A stretch of 64,000 nt of DNA from Sphingobacteriales bacterium (GTDB lineage: Bacteria; Bacteroidota; Bacteroidia; Chitinophagales; Chitinophagaceae). The stretch covers positions 1 through 64,000 of the forward strand of contig JACRLZ010000002.1 in assembly GCA_016235125.1 (NCBI GenBank), given 5' to 3'. This document shows positions 52,453-60,654 of this stretch, piece by piece (the stretch's first letter is position 1; each line of letters starts with the position of its first letter). The notes beneath the pieces are model-generated. The model ran no database searches and had not been told where the DNA came from. It saw nothing but the letters and a program-made list of their open reading frames with translations. A program made the position numbers and the translations under genes.

Positions 52453-55098
52453 TTACCTTATCAGCGCAACTGTTCCCTTCAGAAAAATCTTATTCCCCAG
52501 GTAATCTTCTGCCTGCACCATCCATACAAATACATTGCTGCTTTGCAGCACTCCGTTAATGCGGCCATCCCAGCCTTTTTTGTCTTCGGTGGTAATGAAG
52601 ACCCTTTGGCCCCAGCGATTGTAAATGCTGAAGTAAATAATTCTTCTTATGCCTACGGCAATGGGGCGAACGACATCATTCAGTCCATCCCCGTTGGGAG
52701 TAAAAGCCGTGGGTACAAAAACCGTGGGGCTTACGGCAAATACCCGTACCGTTATGCTGGCAGTGTCTGTGCATCCTGCAATATTATATGCCACCAGTTT
52801 GTATGTAAAACTGTCAAGCGGATTCGGGAATATGGCAACCGGATTTTGAATGGTATTGTTGTTAAGAAATGTAGAGGGTATCCATAAATAACTGGCGCCG
52901 CCACTTGCATTCAATTGCAATGGTTGATTGATGACCACCGAAGTATCACGGCCTGCATAGGCTCTCACTTTTGGCAACACGGTTATTACAACCGTATCAC
53001 GGCCAGGCTTGGGGCATCCCCCATTGTCGTAAACAGTGAGAACATAAGTAGTGGTTCTTGGCGGATAAGATCTTGGATTAAGAATAACCGGATTGTCCAA
53101 ATACGATGTTGGAGACCAGGTAAACTGATTGCCGTCGTGACTGCCATTTAACTGGGCAAAACCATTGTAACAAATAATCTGGTCAGGCCCTGCATTGGCA
53201 ACAGGATAGGGAACGGCGAAAACAGTAACATCATCCACAGCCGTGCAACTGCCCACCCATGCCTGGAGCTGATAAGTGGTGCTGGCGGCTGTTGGTGTTG
53301 CTATTGGATTGATAACATTCGGGTTGTTCAGTGTGGCTGCCGGTGTCCAGTTAAATGTCAAACCATTTGTAGCTGCTGATAATTGAACTGCATCACCGAG
53401 ACAAATGGTAGTGTCAGGTCTTGCAATTAAATTCACTCCGCTGGTTACTCTTACATGCACCGAATCCTTATTTAAACAGCCGTTGTCATTCAGGTTTACT
53501 ATATACCAGGTGCTGGTTGTTGGATTCACGGTGGGGGTGCCTGTATTGGCATTGATGATGCTGATGGGCGGAGTCCAGTTAAAGATGCCGGTACCGCCGG
53601 CATTTAATGTAACAGATGCCGGTATGCATATCAGCGTATCTCTGAATGCAAGAGTAATGGGTGGTTTGTCAAGCACATTCAAATTCATAAACACGGTATC
53701 AATACAACCTTTACTGTTTGAAACAATTAACCGGACTGTTTTTGGGCCGGGAGTGGGATAGGTCCATGTCGGATTTTGCAGATGAGAGGTATCGGCAAGT
53801 GTAGTTGGGTCCCCAAAATCCCAACTCCAGCTATCTACAAAACCATAATTGGTAAGTGTAGTATCTGTAAACTGAAAAGGATTTGTGTAACAACTGCCAG
53901 CCACGATAAAACCGGGGAAGAAGCCCGGAAATATTCTTACAACGGTTGTTGCAGAATCGGAACATTGTTGGTATCGATTGGTTACAAGTTTTACAACAAA
54001 AACGCCGGTATCAGGATATGTATAAGTCGGATTTGCAAGATTCGAAGTATCATTAGTTAATGTAGGCACGCCAAAATCCCAGAAATATGAATTGATAAGT
54101 GGACTTGGGCTAGGGTCATCATTTTGAAAATTTAGAGTAAAACCGTCACAGGTGGTTGCCCTTGGATTAAGTACTGGTGTTGCAAGGTCACAATCACCAA
54201 CTTTTATCTGCAAGTCTTTTCGTTGAGTAGCTATTACAACGCCGTTTCTTGTTTCAGTAACACAAACAGTAACAACATAGATACCTGCTGCAGGAGCTAT
54301 ACCTGTTATTAATCCAGTAATTGAATTGATTGTTACTCCGGGGCCCAATGGACTTGTGGCATCAAACGGGGGTGTAGCATAAGGAACTGGAATATAAGGT
54401 GGATTTGCCGGTGGAAATGGGGTTGGAGTATTTGGGCCATTCGGTGGATTTGCTGCCTGTCCTCCTCCAAGATATGCTGTACAAAATGAATAGCTCAATT
54501 GATCGCCATCGGCATCCTGTGCAGCGAAGCTGTATGTAAACGGGTTGTTGGCACATACAACTACTGTATCTGCTCCAACAAATCTGGCACTGTTATTAAC
54601 AGGAGCTGTAGCAAGAGGATTTGTTCCGGGTATTTCAGCTGTATATGTAGCGCCAACTCCGTTTGAATTAATCAGGTTATTAATTCCCGGGATTCTGCAA
54701 CATCGCTGAAATACAACTATGTATCCATTTGGAGTAGCAGGTAATGAAATATCAGTTTCATAGTAACCAACTTCATAACAAACAGTAGGTGGATTATTGA
54801 TACAAGGGCTGGGCGATGTCAGGCTTAGAGTAACAACATTAGTTCTTTGTACTGATCCATTGCTCCACACCATGGAACCATTGCCTCTGTCAAACACCGC
54901 CATACCTATGGCTAGATCCAATGTCGCACAATTAGAACAATAACAATCCCTGAATAGTTTTACTGTAACATGATACTGATAGTTGCCGCCAGATTGCCCC
55001 AGGTATGTATAAAACATTTCACCACCCGTAATATGCGCAGATTTTGCCGGTGCGGATAAAAGGAAAAGAGTTAATATGGCAAGAAGGTATCGTCTCAT
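52453..55098 (-). CDS. PKD-domain surface protein with type B T9SS sorting domain
   Basis: An 881-residue exported protein. A signal peptide (1-20, ending 'AKSA') precedes an N-terminal domain with paired Cys residues ('CYCSNC', 'CCRIPG'). Two PKD domains lie at about 310-475 ('SYFWDFG', 'SWSWDFGDP'), followed by a series of Ig-like repeats (about 485-785, 'YTWTP/FNWTP' units with 'DTTICLGDAVQLSA'). The end is the gliding-motility-associated type B sorting domain ('FVPTAFTPNGDGLND...IYNRWGQRVF...GWDGR...KGTVALIR', about 795-881). It is a likely SprA-exported adhesin-like or matrix protein. A second type B protein is at 60655-62685. Confidence 0.9.
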   Translation of the reverse strand: MRRYLLAILTLFLLSAPAKSAHITGGEMFYTYLGQSGGNYQYHVTVKLFRDCYCSNCATLDLAIGMAVFDRGNGSMVWSNGSVQRTNVVTLSLTSPSPCINNPPTVCYEVGYYETDISLPATPNGYIVVFQRCCRIPGINNLINSNGVGATYTAEIPGTNPLATAPVNNSARFVGADTVVVCANNPFTYSFAAQDADGDQLSYSFCTAYLGGGQAANPPNGPNTPTPFPPANPPYIPVPYATPPFDATSPLGPGVTINSITGLITGIAPAAGIYVVTVCVTETRNGVVIATQRKDLQIKVGDCDLATPVLNPRATTCDGFTLNFQNDDPSPSPLINSYFWDFGVPTLTNDTSNLANPTYTYPDTGVFVVKLVTNRYQQCSDSATTVVRIFPGFFPGFIVAGSCYTNPFQFTDTTLTNYGFVDSWSWDFGDPTTLADTSHLQNPTWTYPTPGPKTVRLIVSNSKGCIDTVFMNLNVLDKPPITLAFRDTLICIPASVTLNAGGTGIFNWTPPISIINANTGTPTVNPTTSTWYIVNLNDNGCLNKDSVHVRVTSGVNLIARPDTTICLGDAVQLSAATNGLTFNWTPAATLNNPNVINPIATPTAASTTYQLQAWVGSCTAVDDVTVFAVPYPVANAGPDQIICYNGFAQLNGSHDGNQFTWSPTSYLDNPVILNPRSYPPRTTTYVLTVYDNGGCPKPGRDTVVITVLPKVRAYAGRDTSVVINQPLQLNASGGASYLWIPSTFLNNNTIQNPVAIFPNPLDSFTYKLVAYNIAGCTDTASITVRVFAVSPTVFVPTAFTPNGDGLNDVVRPIAVGIRRIIYFSIYNRWGQRVFITTEDKKGWDGRINGVLQSSNVFVWMVQAEDYLGNKIFLKGTVALIR

Positions 55099-55123
55099 TG
55101 AGTGGATTATTCGAAAAACGGTT

Positions 55124-55915
55124 TCATATTTCCAGCAAAAACTCCTCCAAAACCTGGTTGCACCTGTCCTTTTCTTCCAGCATGCCCATATGCCCCGAAT
55201 TTCTGAGTATGTGAATGTACGATTTTTCGGGCAGCCGGCATTGCTTCAGTACATCCTGCAAGGGGGCCGCATTGTCGTATTTTCCCATAATAAATAGTAC
55301 AGGCACAGTGGCTTTTTGTAACAATTCTGTTCTGTCGGGCCTGGCAATCATGGCCTCGTAATAAGAAACGAGAGCCTCTGCAGAAAAGTTGTTTTGCCGT
55401 TCAATGAATTTGGCAATTGATCCGGGCATTTCATCTTTGGATCGTTGAGAAAAAAGATTGGGTATGGTTGTTTTCAAAAACTCAAATGCGCCATGTTGTT
55501 TGATAAAGTCAATACCTTTTTGTCTGATAGCTTTTTTTTCTTCACTGTCGGCATAAGCCGTTGAATGAAAAAGACCGAAGGCAGAAACATGGTTCGGGTA
55601 CTTTTCGACAAAGGCCAGTGTGATATACCCACCCATGCTATGACCAATTACGGGACAGGCATCAATTTTTTCTTCATGTATAACAGCATGTATCACTTCT
55701 GCCATTCCTTCCATGCTCATATCATCAATCATTGCTGATTTTCCCGAACCGGGCAGATCCGGGATGATGAACCTGAACTTATCTTTCAGATAGTTTATCT
55801 GATTGTCCCAAACTTGTCCGTCTTCTCCGAAGCCATGAATAACTACTGCCGGCTTGCCATTACCGATAATGCGGTAAAAGATTTTCTTGTTTTGGTATAG
55901 GAATTCTTTGCTCAT
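55124..55915 (-). CDS. alpha/beta hydrolase
   Basis: A 263-residue alpha/beta-fold hydrolase started at the ATG at 55913-55915; a GTG nine codons upstream lies in a repeat hairpin and is rejected. The oxyanion motif is 'VIHGFGEDGQVWDNQI', the nucleophile elbow is Ser in 'GHSMGGY', the acid is Asp in 'IMGKYDNAAP' and the His is in 'NSGHMGMLEE'. All four are intact. The substrate (an ester, lactone or C-C bond) cannot be deduced. Confidence 0.88.
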   Translation of the reverse strand: MSKEFLYQNKKIFYRIIGNGKPAVVIHGFGEDGQVWDNQINYLKDKFRFIIPDLPGSGKSAMIDDMSMEGMAEVIHAVIHEEKIDACPVIGHSMGGYITLAFVEKYPNHVSAFGLFHSTAYADSEEKKAIRQKGIDFIKQHGAFEFLKTTIPNLFSQRSKDEMPGSIAKFIERQNNFSAEALVSYYEAMIARPDRTELLQKATVPVLFIMGKYDNAAPLQDVLKQCRLPEKSYIHILRNSGHMGMLEEKDRCNQVLEEFLLEI

Positions 55916-55929
55916 ACAATAGCCACTGA

Positions 55930-55968
55930 GCCACAGAAACACAGAGTTATATTCAGTGTTTCTGTGGC
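55930..55968. repeat. hairpin repeat (GCCACAGAAACAC)
   Basis: A perfect 13-bp stem, GCCACAGAAACAC (55930-55942) and GTGTTTCTGTGGC (55956-55968), with a 13-base loop. It is similar to the hairpin at 56401-56476 some 400 bp away, and the two flank the GxxExxY gene. Confidence 0.75.
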
Positions 55969-55972
55969 GATA

Positions 55973-56371
55973 CTAAAATACTACTCGTTTAATTTCGAGT
56001 TTCATTTTTCCAAAGTTCAGGATTAAGCCCACCTTACATCCAGAGCATTTAAGATAATTGATTGCTTGTGCATAGTCCTCTTCTGCTATACCGCCATCTT
56101 TGGCCTTTACTTCAACAATTACTTTATTAAAAACCACAAAATCTGCAAAAAATTTATGAGGCAGAATTGTACTCTTGTATTGAATCGTATATTCTTTTTC
56201 TCTTTCATACAAAATATTCTGAAGGCGGTATTCATACTCAAAAGCATCTTTGTAAACTATTTCAAGAAAGCCGGCACCTAATGTTTTATGAATATCAATG
56301 GCGGTTTTAATGATAGCATCTGTTTCTTTTTGCAGAGGATAATCGTTTGGATCATAATTTTTCTTTTCCAT
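55973..56371 (-). CDS. GxxExxY protein (PDDEXK-like), second copy
   Basis: A 132-residue GxxExxY protein of normal length: 'LGAGFLEIVYKDAFEYE' holds the motif, 'FFADFVVFNKVIVEVKAKDGG' carries the D and ExK residues, and 'YAQAINYLKCSGCKVGLILNFGKMKLEIKRVVF' ends the domain (split here). It is distinct from the copy at 50105-50572. It is flanked on both sides by related hairpin repeats (55930-55968 and 56401-56476), an arrangement that suggests a small mobile or inserted unit. Confidence 0.88.
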   Translation of the reverse strand: MEKKNYDPNDYPLQKETDAIIKTAIDIHKTLGAGFLEIVYKDAFEYEYRLQNILYEREKEYTIQYKSTILPHKFFADFVVFNKVIVEVKAKDGGIAEEDYAQAINYLKCSGCKVGLILNFGKMKLEIKRVVF

Positions 56372-56400
56372 TTTTTGAAGTTTGATTGTTATATTTTATG

Positions 56401-56476
56401 GCCACTGAAGCACAGAAACCTGCCTACCGGACAGGCAGGCAAAGAGTTATTTTCAGTGCCTCAGTGTTTCAGTGGC
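56401..56476. repeat. nested hairpin repeat (GCCACTGAA ... TTCAGTGGC)
   Basis: Outer arms GCCACTGAA (56401-56409) and TTCAGTGGC (56468-56476) enclose an inner hairpin CCTGCCT (56419-56425) / AGGCAGG (56433-56439). The right arm encodes the last residues and the stop of the DUF4105-like gene. Confidence 0.7.
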
Positions 56477-57621
56477 AATACAACTTTACTCAATACAAAA
56501 CTCCTGATAATCACAATTCCCAATACAAACAATAAAGCAGGATTGAAATGTTGCGGCAATAAAAACCATAAAACGAGTAGCAGAAGCGAATAGAAAAGGA
56601 CTATCCGGAAATATTTATTAACCCATTTTTTTTTGCTGAACAGGAAAAATGCAACGGGCAAATGAAAAGGCAATGCCCAAAGCAGGTTCAGGTTGTATTT
56701 GCACATATAATGGTCGGTGCCAAACCACATAAAAAGAAGTAATGCCCCAAGTAAACCAAGTAAAAGGAAAAACGAGAAGTCGAAGATTTTAAAGAAAAGA
56801 GCCGAGGACTCTTTCTTATAAAAACTAAATACCAGGACCAGCAGGAATAAAATGCCAAGAACAGTAAAAGGTGTAAATAGGGGCTTTGGCTTTTTTGTTT
56901 CCGTAAAACCCAGCAAAACGTTTTTCTCCTGTACCAGTGAGTGATTGTTCACTGAAGAACTATCAAATCCTTTCAACAGGTAATCGGGAAGGAACATGGC
57001 TTCACGGTTGCTGATCTTTTTATCGAGCCGGCTGCCGAGCAATATGTCAATGCCGAACTTGCTCCAGGGTTGTTGCCCTTTATCAAGATATTCATGAATC
57101 AGGTTACGAAAAGTAACCTTTGGTTTGGGCAGAATGTTTTTTGTAGTTAGATCTTTGCACAGTTTTTCCAGCAGATCCCGCAGCCGGGTGGTACAGTTGT
57201 CGTAAGTGAAATCGTATTGGTAATACCTGTTTTCTTCTTTTGCATTTTCATTGAGTGCATCGAGTAATTGTTGTTTTTGTTCGCAGGAAAGGTTTAGCTC
57301 TTGTTCGGTGATCCCCCTTTTTTCAAACTGGTATTGCAACATGAAATTTTCAATGGAATCAATGGAAACAAAATAGAGCAGTTTTCCGCGAATGAATTTG
57401 GTATAGAACTGAGGGTCTTCAAAATCGAAAGTGCCGTAGTTGTAAATCACATCTGTCTGCATTTTACTGTCAGTCACCCGCAATGCACTGTGGCCAAATG
57501 TAGAATACAAAGCACTTCCGGGAGTACAAGTGAGCAGGCTGATGCGAAGGGAGCAACTGTCGGTTTGTGCATGCAGGCAGTTAACATTAAGCAACAATAG
57601 AATCAGGAATAATTTTCTCAC
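56461..57621 (-). CDS. DUF4105-like (Lnb N-terminal) membrane protein
   Basis: A 386-residue exported/membrane protein with a signal peptide (1-18). Residues about 25-170 resemble the Lnb N-terminal periplasmic (DUF4105) domain: 'GSALYSTFGHSALRV', 'YNYGTFDFEDPQFYTKFIRGKLLYF' (split) and 'FTYDNCTTRLRDLLE'. The Cys/His pattern suggests a papain-like hydrolase fold. About four membrane helices follow (from residue 250). The start codon is GTG at 57619-57621; an in-frame TAA a little upstream rules out an earlier start. The last residues 'LPLKH' and the stop are encoded by the repeat arm at 56461-56476, so insertion of the repeat may have changed the native end. Confidence 0.78.
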   Translation of the reverse strand: MRKLFLILLLLNVNCLHAQTDSCSLRISLLTCTPGSALYSTFGHSALRVTDSKMQTDVIYNYGTFDFEDPQFYTKFIRGKLLYFVSIDSIENFMLQYQFEKRGITEQELNLSCEQKQQLLDALNENAKEENRYYQYDFTYDNCTTRLRDLLEKLCKDLTTKNILPKPKVTFRNLIHEYLDKGQQPWSKFGIDILLGSRLDKKISNREAMFLPDYLLKGFDSSSVNNHSLVQEKNVLLGFTETKKPKPLFTPFTVLGILFLLVLVFSFYKKESSALFFKIFDFSFFLLLGLLGALLLFMWFGTDHYMCKYNLNLLWALPFHLPVAFFLFSKKKWVNKYFRIVLFYSLLLLVLWFLLPQHFNPALLFVLGIVIIRSFVLSKVVLPLKH

Positions 57622-57735
57622 TGCAGATTTTTAATTAAGAATTTCCGGCGCCGATGCCGGTGATACAAGTTTCCATAAAAATAAAGTTTTATGGAAATCT
57701 CTGACACAATTTATCTGATAAGAAAATTATAAACC

Positions 57736-58545
57736 ATGCAAACCAACCAGATTTTATCAGCCCCGCTGATAGACATCATCTTCGATGGCCGCAATAAAGA
57801 TTACGGCGCTTATGATCTTCGCAAAACATATTCCAAAAGAATCAGCATAGCATTATTCATCACAGGTGTCATCATCTGTTTTGCGGTGGGTGGGGTAGTG
57901 CTGGCTAATTCAGGTAAGAAATCGCCGGTAAAATATGTGTTCAAGGATGGTGCTGTTCTTTCCGATTTACCTCAAAAACCACCTGAAAAACAACCGGAGC
58001 CTGAAAAGAAAAAACAGCAACAGGTGAAAACTGAAATTTTTATTGAACCCAAAGTAGCCGAAAATGATAATGTAGATAATCCGCCACCCTCACAGGATGA
58101 TCTGGATAAAGCTGCCATAGGTTCTGAAAAAAAAGACGGAGTGGAGGATGGCGGTACTATGGATGCCGGCCCAAGTAAGGATAATAATGGCCCCGGAATA
58201 ATTGAGCAAAGAACTCCCGACCCTGATGAGATAGTAACTTTTGTGGAACTGGAAGCAAAATATCCGGGCAACTGGAAAGCTTTTTTGGAGAGAAACTTAA
58301 ATGCAGAAACACCGGTAGAAAACAATGCTCCTTCAGGCCGCTATTCAGTAGTGGTTCAATTTGTGGTGGATAAAGAAGGAAATGTAAGCGATATACAGCC
58401 ACTCACCAATCATGGATATGGAATGGAAGAAGAAGCAGTAAGAGTTTTAAAGAAAGCAACCAAATGGGAACCGGCCATTCAAAATGGTATCAAAGTAAAA
58501 GCTTATAGGAAGCAGGTGATTGTGTTTGAAGTTTTGGAAGAATAA
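57736..58545 (+). CDS. energy transducer TonB-like protein
   Basis: A 269-residue TonB. A short cytoplasmic front with 'DIIFDGRNKDYGAYDLRKTY' (common in Bacteroidota TonBs) precedes one membrane helix (about 36-57), a Pro/Glu/Lys-rich periplasmic spacer (about 75-100) and the C-terminal domain (about 185-269: 'YSVVVQFVVDKEGNVSDIQPL', 'EEEAVRVLKKATKWEPAIQNG'). It couples the proton motive force, with ExbB/ExbD encoded elsewhere, to outer-membrane transport. A hairpin-like region (58549-58629) separates it from the convergent guaB. Confidence 0.9.
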   Translation: MQTNQILSAPLIDIIFDGRNKDYGAYDLRKTYSKRISIALFITGVIICFAVGGVVLANSGKKSPVKYVFKDGAVLSDLPQKPPEKQPEPEKKKQQQVKTEIFIEPKVAENDNVDNPPPSQDDLDKAAIGSEKKDGVEDGGTMDAGPSKDNNGPGIIEQRTPDPDEIVTFVELEAKYPGNWKAFLERNLNAETPVENNAPSGRYSVVVQFVVDKEGNVSDIQPLTNHGYGMEEEAVRVLKKATKWEPAIQNGIKVKAYRKQVIVFEVLEE

Positions 58546-58548
58546 TAA

Positions 58549-58629
58549 AGTTTGCAGGTTTCATAAGATTCAGAGGTTTGCAGTTAACAAGTTAATACGA
58601 AACTTGCTAACCTCTGAAACAAGCAAACT
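58549..58629. terminator. imperfect hairpin between tonB-like gene and guaB
   Basis: Arms AGTTTGC (58549-58555) / GCAAACT (58623-58629) and TTCAGAGGTT (58569-58578) / AACCTCTGAA (58609-58618) pair around a loop. It lies between two convergent genes and could stop both transcripts. Confidence 0.5.
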
Positions 58630-58636
58630 ATTTAAA

Positions 58637-60130
58637 CTATCTTCTGCTGTAATTTGGCGCTTCCCTCGTTATCTCTACGTCATGTGCATGGCTTTCTTTC
58701 ATTCCGGCATTGGTTATTTTAATGAAAGTTGCTTTTTGCAATTCTTCGATACTGGCTGCCCCGCAATAACCCATACCTGCTCTTAACCCGCCGGTAAACT
58801 GGTAAACAATTTCTTTTACAAATCCTTTATAGGCCACACGGCCTTCAATGCCTTCGGGAACAAATTTCTTTACATCATCTTCTACATCCTGGAAATAACG
58901 GTCGCTGCTGCCGGTGGCCATGGCGCCGAGTGAACCCATGCCCCGGTATTCTTTGAATTTTCTTCCTTCATAAATAATAGTTTCACCAGGACTTTCTTCC
59001 GTACCTGCAAAAATGCTTCCCATCATTACACAATTGGCGCCTGCAGCCAATGCTTTCACCATATCACCTGTATAGCGGATGCCACCATCAGCAATTACAG
59101 GGATACTCATTTCTTTTACTGCTGATACTGCTTCCATAATTGCTGTTAATTGAGGTACTCCTGCACCGGCAACAATTCTTGTGGTGCAAATAGAACCAGG
59201 ACCAATACCAACTTTTATTGCATCGGCTCCGGCTTCTGCCAATGCTTTTGCGCCGGCGGCTGTGCCAACATTGCCGGCAATGACATTTATATTCCTGAAA
59301 TTCTTTTTTACATTTTTCAATGCGGCAATCACTCCCTTGCTGTGACCATGAGCACTGTCCAATGCAATAACATCAGCGCCTACATTTTGCAGAGCATCTA
59401 CTCTTTCCAACAGATCTTTTGTGATACCCACACCGGCGCCAACCAATAATCTTCCGAAAGAATCCTTTACCGCATTAGGATGGCTTTTCAGTTTCAGAAT
59501 ATCGCTATAAGTAAATAACCCTGTAAGTCTTCCCTGTTTATCAATAATAGGAAGCTTTTCCACTTTTGTTTTCTTGAAAAGCTGTTCTGCTTTTTTCAGA
59601 TCAGTGCCTTCAGGTGCGGTGAAAAGATTTTCTTTGGTCATTGCCTCACTTACCTTCCGTTTCATATTTTCCTCAAACCGCAGGTCACGGTTGGTGAGGA
59701 TGCCGACCAGTTTCCTGTTCTTATCAATGATAGGAATACCGCCGATCTTGTTTTCTCTCATGATGCGCAATGCATCGCCGATAGTGGCATCAGCCGGCAG
59801 GGTAACCGGGTCAATGATCAAACCACTTTCACTTCTTTTTACTTTTCGTATCTGCGCCGCCTGCTCTTCTATGCTCATATTTTTATGAAGAATACCGAGG
59901 CCGCCTTCCCTTGCCAGGGCAGTAGCCAACGCAGCTTCAGTAACTGTATCCATTGCTGCAGAAAGCAGGGGAACATTGAGTGTGATGTTTTTGGTGAGGC
60001 GGCTTTTGATATTCACATCCCGGGGCAGCACCTGGCTGTATCCGGGCATTAATAAAACATCATCGAAGGTGAGACCTTCTGCAAAAAATTGTTTGCTGTC
60101 TTGTTTGTGGGAAAAATTTCTTGTTGCCAT
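58637..60130 (-). CDS. guaB: inosine-5'-monophosphate dehydrogenase
   Basis: A 497-residue IMPDH started at the ATG at 60128-60130. It oxidises IMP to XMP in guanine nucleotide synthesis. The (beta/alpha)8 barrel starts '[13 protein letters not shown]' and is interrupted by two CBS domains (about 104-160 and 165-218). The catalytic Cys is C315 in '[11 protein letters not shown]'. The flap '[10 protein letters not shown]' and 'VEGRVAYKG'-like segment ('IEGRVAYKG') follow. A TATCTTTG box at 60134-60141 on the minus strand would give a nearly leaderless transcript. Confidence 0.97.
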   Translation of the reverse strand: MATRNFSHKQDSKQFFAEGLTFDDVLLMPGYSQVLPRDVNIKSRLTKNITLNVPLLSAAMDTVTEAALATALAREGGLGILHKNMSIEEQAAQIRKVKRSESGLIIDPVTLPADATIGDALRIMRENKIGGIPIIDKNRKLVGILTNRDLRFEENMKRKVSEAMTKENLFTAPEGTDLKKAEQLFKKTKVEKLPIIDKQGRLTGLFTYSDILKLKSHPNAVKDSFGRLLVGAGVGITKDLLERVDALQNVGADVIALDSAHGHSKGVIAALKNVKKNFRNINVIAGNVGTAAGAKALAEAGADAIKVGIGPGSICTTRIVAGAGVPQLTAIMEAVSAVKEMSIPVIADGGIRYTGDMVKALAAGANCVMMGSIFAGTEESPGETIIYEGRKFKEYRGMGSLGAMATGSSDRYFQDVEDDVKKFVPEGIEGRVAYKGFVKEIVYQFTGGLRAGMGYCGAASIEELQKATFIKITNAGMKESHAHDVEITREAPNYSRR

Positions 60131-60133
60131 GTG

Positions 60134-60141
60134 CAAAGATA
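60134..60141 (-). promoter_or_regulatory. putative -7 promoter box of guaB (TATCTTTG)
   Basis: TATCTTTG on the minus strand matches TAnnTTTG and ends 3 bases before the guaB ATG, so the transcript would start at or near the start codon. Confidence 0.4.
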
Positions 60142-60223
60142 GACCCCCTGATTGAAATGATGAAAATGATTTTTTTGTAATGCCTGACCTGATCGTAATA
60201 ATATAAGAATCGGGACTATATGC

Positions 60224-60493
60224 TTAAAAGTAATAACCGTTCATTGCCTTTAGAAAATTTTGATCAGCAATTGGAAACCCAGATTTATCGCCAATTACAG
60301 AATCAATACCACAATGAGGACATAGTGGGGTCAAACCTTTTGGGTTATCCTCGTCTACCCACTCAACAATTTCGGCGGGAATAAAGATTTTAAGACAATA
60401 AAAACAACCGCATGAATTACTTTGTAAAATCTCAGCCCTGTTAAATATTGAGTGTTTATGTGCGGCCTCTAAGGTACTTCTGTTAAAACTCAT
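60224..60493 (-). CDS. small cytoplasmic protein with cysteine pairs (probable zinc ribbon)
   Basis: An 89-residue protein with C28-G-C30-F-Y-C33 and C58-P-H-C61-G-I-D, the layout of a zinc ribbon in which two Cys pairs hold one metal. 'SVIGDKSGFPI' follows. I recall a family of short 'cytoplasmic protein' sequences with the same 'LCPHCGIDSVIGD' ending, but its function is unknown to me. No neighbour suggests a role: guaB lies downstream on the same strand and a type B T9SS cargo upstream. Confidence 0.75.
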   Translation of the reverse strand: MSFNRSTLEAAHKHSIFNRAEILQSNSCGCFYCLKIFIPAEIVEWVDEDNPKGLTPLCPHCGIDSVIGDKSGFPIADQNFLKAMNGYYF

Positions 60494-60654
60494 CTGTCTT
60501 TATCAAGTTTCTTTCTCTATTTATTAGGCTAAAGTAAGACGATTTTTTGCCCCAAGTTGTATATTATTGTTACAATCAGATCCGGCATCTTTGCATTTGT
60601 ATTTATATAAAGACACTCGGTCAGAACTGGTGTGACAGCATTCGTTTTTATTCT

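Noticed and set aside
55916..55942. GTG start nine codons upstream for the alpha/beta hydrolase
   Set aside because: It lies inside a hairpin repeat and adds residues without family similarity.
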